From: AC-37 sp045805345
Lineage (GTDB): Bacteria; Actinomycetota; Thermoleophilia; Solirubrobacterales; Thermoleophilaceae
Reading direction: 5' to 3'
Assembly (NCBI GenBank): GCA_045805345.1
Contig: JBJMLK010000156.1
Coordinates: forward strand, 1 to 19,094
Length of the DNA stretch: 19,094 bases
In this document: positions 16,776-19,094 of the stretch, one piece after another
Position numbering within the stretch: position 1 is the stretch's first letter
Layout: each line of letters begins with the position of its first letter
The notes under the pieces: model-generated
What the model saw: only the letters and a program-made list of their open reading frames with translations
The model's database searches: none
Told to the model about the DNA's origin: nothing
Position numbers and translations under genes: made by a program

Positions 16776-17391
16776 GGCTTCTCTCCTTCGGGATCGCTGA
16801 CGTGCAGAACTGGACGAGGCCGGCCACGAGCGCCTCGCGGCGCGCGCTGCGGCGGGCGTCGGGAGCGAGCGGGCCGACCAGCGCCTCGCCGATCGCGCCG
16901 ACCAGCGCGGCCGCCACGGTCTCCGAGTCGTGCGGCGGGAGCTCACCCGACTCCACGCCGTCGCGCAGCACCGCGGCCAGCACGTCGCGGTAGCCGCGGC
17001 GGAACACAAGGCGCTCGGCCTCCACGCTCGGATCGACGGGCTCGGCGATCAGCGCGTAGGCGCGCACGGGGCCGGCCAGGGCGCGGCGCGCGAACGACTC
17101 GACGGCGGCGGCGATCCGCTCGTCCGGCGGCCGGCCGGCGCCCTCGGTCGACTCCGCAAAGTGCTGCATCTCGCCGGCCGAGGCGCGCCGGAAGACCTCG
17201 GCGAACAGCTCGCTCTTCGACGGGAAGTAGCGGTAGACGCTTCCGGTGGCGACCCCGGCGCGCGCCGCCACCGCCTGGACGCTGGCTGACGCGTAACCGC
17301 CCTCGGCGAGCTGGTCGAGCGCCGCGGAGACGATCCGCTCGCGCGTGGCGGCTTTGCGGGCCTCGGTCTTCTCGGTGGGTCGGTAGGGCAT
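16750..17391 (-). CDS. TetR-family transcriptional regulator
   Basis: This 213-residue repressor-type protein has a classic TetR N-terminal domain: RERIVSAALDQLAEGGY then the helix-turn-helix SVQAVAARAGVATGSVYRYF (about 37-56) and PSKSELFAEVF. The remaining helices form the variable ligand-binding and dimer domain. It is the first gene of the operon with two AidB-like dehydrogenases, and its 3' end overlaps the next start by 26 bases. By analogy with fatty-acid-responsive TetR proteins, an acyl-CoA could be the inducer; this is inference. The ATG at 17391 gives the standard N-terminus but has no well-placed Shine-Dalgarno sequence; a GTG at 17436 would add 15 residues. Confidence 0.92.
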   Translation of the reverse strand: MPYRPTEKTEARKAATRERIVSAALDQLAEGGYASASVQAVAARAGVATGSVYRYFPSKSELFAEVFRRASAGEMQHFAESTEGAGRPPDERIAAAVESFARRALAGPVRAYALIAEPVDPSVEAERLVFRRGYRDVLAAVLRDGVESGELPPHDSETVAAALVGAIGEALVGPLAPDARRSARREALVAGLVQFCTSAIPKERSRDGDPAHA

Positions 17392-17443
17392 GCGGACTTC
17401 GCTGTGTCGCTCCTGGAGCGGACTTCGCTCCGTCACTCCTGGC
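17392..17443. repeat. Tandem 26-bp direct repeat in the TetR leader
   Basis: Two adjacent 26-base units (17392-17417 and 17418-17443) match at 22 positions, both beginning gcggacttcgct and sharing ctcctgg near the end. The junction also forms a hairpin, GGAGCG-gactt-CGCTCC (17415-17431). The repeat lies in the 5' leader of the TetR operon, directly before the start codon. Confidence 0.8.
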
Positions 17444-17450
17444 GAAGAAG

Positions 17451-17464
17451 TGAATCACGATTCA
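17451..17464. promoter_or_regulatory. Palindromic operator candidate for the TetR protein
   Basis: TGAATC-AC-GATTCA is a perfect 6-bp inverted repeat about 60 bases upstream of the TetR start. On the minus strand a possible -35 (TTGCAC, 17477-17472) lies just upstream, so a bound dimer would cover the promoter spacer and -10. The sequence resembles TGAAT/ATTCA operators of fatty-acid TetR regulators such as Bacillus FadR. It is distinctly AT-rich for this region. Confidence 0.65.
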
Positions 17465-17494
17465 GCAGTTGGTGCAAGTGCGGCGCGCGTGCGT

Positions 17495-17507
17495 GCGGGC
17501 GCCCCGC
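17495..17507 (-). terminator. Weak hairpin after the GT4 glycosyltransferase gene
   Basis: GCGGG-cgc-CCCGC forms a 5-bp stem a few bases beyond the glycosyltransferase stop. In such GC-rich DNA a short stem can arise by chance, so this is a weak terminator call. Confidence 0.3.
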
Positions 17508-17512
17508 GCGGA

Positions 17513-18553
17513 CTAGGCGGCCGCGCTTCCTGCGAGCAGGCCGCCGATCAGCGCGTCGGTGGCGCGGGCGGCTCGGTCCCAGGTGAGCTCCGCGGCGCGC
17601 GCGGGGCCGGCCGCGCGCAGTCGCGCGCGGACGTCGGGGTCGGACGCCGCCGCCGCGGCGGCGTCCGCGAGCGCGTCCGGGTCGTCGGGGTCGACGAGGA
17701 TCGCCGCGCCGGCGCAGGTCTCCGGCAGCGCACCGCGGTCGGCGGCCACCACCGGCGTGCCGCACGCCATCGCCTCCAGGCACGGCAGGCCGAAGCCCTC
17801 GTACAGCGACGGCATGAGCAGCAGCTCGGCGCCCGCGTAGAGGCCGGGCAGGTGATCGTCAGCCACGTAGCCGAGCGCGCGGGCCGGCGGTTCCTCGCCC
17901 GCGCGCATGTACGAGCGGCCGGACCCGGCGAGCACGAGCTCGACGCCGGCCGCGGCGAGCCGGTCGCGCGCCGAGCGCAGCGCCGCCGCGTTCTTGCGCG
18001 CGATGCGTGTGCCGACCGCCAGCGCGTACGGCCCGTCCAGCCCGTGCGCCGCCCGCGCCGGGCCGGGGTCGGCGGCGGGGGAGAACACGCTGGGGTCCAC
18101 GCCGTTCGCCACCACGGCCACGTCGTGCGGGTCGAGTCCGAGCACCGCGGCCAGCTCCTCGCGCGAGAACTCCGACACGGTCACGACCTTGGCAGCCCGG
18201 CGGGCGATCGCGGGCACGAGCCGGCGCTGGTAGGCGGCGTAGGCGGGCGAGTACCACTCGGGGTGGCGCAGGGCCGCGACGTCGTGGATCACCACCACCG
18301 CGCGACGGCTCGCGACCGGCGCGAGGTTGGCGGGGCAGTAGACGAGGGCGTCACCGCGGGCGATCAGCGGGAGCGCGGCCTGCTCCCAGAGGTGGCCGGC
18401 GCGGTGGGCGAGCTGCTGCGGCGGCCTCACCACGCGGTAGCGATCGGGCCGCAGCTCGGGCAGCCGCCGCGCCATCTCGCGCGCCACGCGCTCGACCCCG
18501 CCGATCTCGGCACGCACCGCGGCGCGCGCGTCGATCGCGACGGTTGGCGCCAT
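17513..18553 (-). CDS. GT4-family glycosyltransferase (GT-B fold)
   Basis: This 346-residue enzyme transfers a sugar from a nucleotide-sugar donor, probably during assembly of a cell-surface glycan on the cytoplasmic side. The N-terminal half has IDARAAVRAEIGGVERVARE, typical of the mannosyltransferase-like GT4 group, then VVVIHDVAALRHPEW, VVTVSEFSREEL and VVANGVDPSVF. The C-terminal donor domain has YALAVGTRIARKN, LGYVADDHLPGLYAGA and the E-x7-E motif EGFGLPCLE (Glu252 and Glu260) followed by AMACGTPVVA. The chosen ATG gives MAPTVAIDARA, the normal family start; the upstream extension is low-complexity read-through. A second glycosyltransferase lies upstream on the same strand. The sugar and acceptor are unknown. 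Confidence 0.9.
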   Translation of the reverse strand: MAPTVAIDARAAVRAEIGGVERVAREMARRLPELRPDRYRVVRPPQQLAHRAGHLWEQAALPLIARGDALVYCPANLAPVASRRAVVVIHDVAALRHPEWYSPAYAAYQRRLVPAIARRAAKVVTVSEFSREELAAVLGLDPHDVAVVANGVDPSVFSPAADPGPARAAHGLDGPYALAVGTRIARKNAAALRSARDRLAAAGVELVLAGSGRSYMRAGEEPPARALGYVADDHLPGLYAGAELLLMPSLYEGFGLPCLEAMACGTPVVAADRGALPETCAGAAILVDPDDPDALADAAAAAASDPDVRARLRAAGPARAAELTWDRAARATDALIGGLLAGSAAA

Positions 18554-18559
18554 GGGGTG

Positions 18560-18565
18560 AGTATC
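18560..18565 (-). promoter_or_regulatory. Candidate -10 box (GATACT) before the GT4 gene
   Basis: On the minus strand GATACT is six bases before the ATG, resembling TATACT and again implying a leaderless or nearly leaderless transcript. No clear -35 is found at normal spacing. Confidence 0.35.
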
Positions 18566-18631
18566 GCGGGCGCGGTGTCGGCCGCGGGGCCCGGCGGTGG
18601 TGCGGGCGCAAACAGCGGCTTTTGAGGGTGC

Positions 18632-18695
18632 CCCGCGAGGGGGTGGCACGTATTCCGTCAGCGATGTTGACGCAATCCGTGCCACCCCCTTCGGG
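18632..18695. repeat. Long imperfect palindrome between the glycosyltransferase genes
   Basis: The core arms GGGGGTGGCACG (18639-18650) and CGTGCCACCCCC (18678-18689) are perfectly complementary. Inside, TATTC pairs with CAATC except for two mismatches, and CGTCA (18656-18660) pairs with TGACG (18668-18672) around a 7-base loop. Outside, CCCG and GA pair with TTCGGG if one base is bulged. The whole forms a hairpin of about 64 bases. There is no T run on either strand, so it may be a repetitive extragenic palindrome or a regulatory structure rather than a simple terminator. Confidence 0.75.
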
Positions 18696-18744
18696 ACGCT
18701 CCTTCGAAAGCCGAACGGGCGCGGCCGGAGCCCATGCGCCGGGT

Positions 18745-18759
18745 GGCGCGGAGCGCGCC
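18745..18759 (-). terminator. Hairpin after the GT2 glycosyltransferase gene
   Basis: GGCGCG-gag-CGCGCC forms a perfect 6-bp stem with a three-base loop, two bases beyond the stop codon on the minus strand. There is no T run. Together with the long palindrome further on it suggests transcription ends here before the GT4 gene. Confidence 0.4.
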
Positions 18760-18761
18760 GC

Positions 18762-19094
18762 CTACGACCGCCGCCGCGCCCTGAGCAGCGCACCGATCTG
18801 CCGCCGCTCGCGCGCCGCTCCGCGACCCAGCAGCGTCTTGATCGCCGCTCTGCTCGCGAACGTCGCGAGCTGCACCACGTCGTCGGCGCGTCGGCGCCCG
18901 GGGCCGCGCCGCTCGCCGACCACCTCGCGGCGGCGCGCGGCGAGCAGCTCGAACGGCTCGCCGCCGAACGCGCGGCTAGTGGCGTGCGCGCGGTGGTGAA
19001 GCACGCGGGCCGCCGGCCAGAACCACGTCTCGATCCCCATGTCGCTGGCGCGCAGGCCGAGGTCGAGGTCCTCGGCGTACATGAACGCGCGCTC
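18762..19094 (-). CDS. GT2-family glycosyltransferase, C-terminal part only
   Basis: About 110 residues at the end of a GT-A-fold glycosyltransferase are visible; the frame is open at the window edge, so the start lies beyond 19094. The first visible residues are ERAFMYAEDLDLGLRA, the conserved region of rhamnosyltransferase/WbbL-like GT2 enzymes with the acidic ED-x-D motif that includes the catalytic base. ETWFWPAARVLHHRAHAT follows, as usual in this family, and then a basic tail rich in Arg and Ala. The internal ATG at 19082 is inside the conserved motif and is not a real start. Acceptor and sugar are unknown; it probably belongs to a surface polysaccharide cluster with the GT4 gene. Confidence 0.88.
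   Translation of the reverse strand, partial: ERAFMYAEDLDLGLRASDMGIETWFWPAARVLHHRAHATSRAFGGEPFELLAARRREVVGERRGPGRRRADDVVQLATFASRAAIKTLLGRGAARERRQIGALLRARRRS

Noticed and set aside
17434..17436. GTG start for the TetR gene, adding 15 residues
   Set aside because: AGGA directly abuts this codon, too close for a ribosome site, and the added residues come from the tandem repeat. It is not excluded.
19080..19082. ATG at 19082 as start of a 106-residue gene
   Set aside because: It lies inside the conserved FMYAEDLDL motif of GT2 enzymes and the frame stays open to the window edge, so this is the tail of a larger gene.

Overview
The window is very GC-rich, densely coding bacterial DNA with short gaps, many GTG starts and one TTG start. 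An F-type ATP synthase tail with coenzyme-F420-type and AidB-type enzymes, the style of the secreted proteins, and apparently leaderless promoters suggest an actinobacterium, plausibly class Thermoleophilia (Solirubrobacterales). That placement is inference; no rRNA or other taxonomic marker is present. No tRNA, rRNA, CRISPR array, transposase or integrase was seen.

Layout. (1) 1-1506, plus strand: the 3' part of atpD, with an unusual aspartate-rich C-terminal tail, then atpC. (2) 1527-2317: two small genes behind atpC, one unrecognised and one YbjN-like. (3) 2337-5129: a tightly packed membrane/ion module: a COG4280-type membrane protein with two EGxE motifs, a 65-residue two-helix membrane protein, two CrcB/Fluc fluoride channel subunits and a protein with three DUF190 (PII-fold) domains. 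Starts and stops overlap or nearly touch, so this is probably one operon with fluoride export as its best supported role. (4) 5142-6617: an F420/NADP-type Rossmann oxidoreductase abutting an SDR dehydrogenase. (5) 6650-8818: a secreted beta-helix/Ig-like surface protein with its own promoter and terminator. (6) 8876-13536: two long paralogous secreted proteins of unknown function (predicted alpha/alpha toroid plus beta-sandwich), separated by an inverted crotonase-family gene. (7) 13561-17391, minus strand: a TetR repressor and two AidB-like acyl-CoA dehydrogenases in one overlapping operon, with a palindromic operator candidate in front. (8) 17513-19094, minus strand: a GT4-type glycosyltransferase and the end of a GT2-type glycosyltransferase, separated by a long imperfect palindrome; these suggest the edge of a cell-surface polysaccharide locus.

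Functional reading. Regions 1-3 are energy coupling followed by ion (fluoride) homeostasis. Region 7 looks like a self-regulated acyl-CoA oxidation operon. Regions 5, 6 and 8 concern the cell envelope. The most unusual items are the three-domain DUF190 protein (possibly a covalent PII-like trimer), the Asp-rich AtpD tail, the secreted paralog pair with a conserved C-terminal cysteine, and the long palindrome near 18.66 kb.
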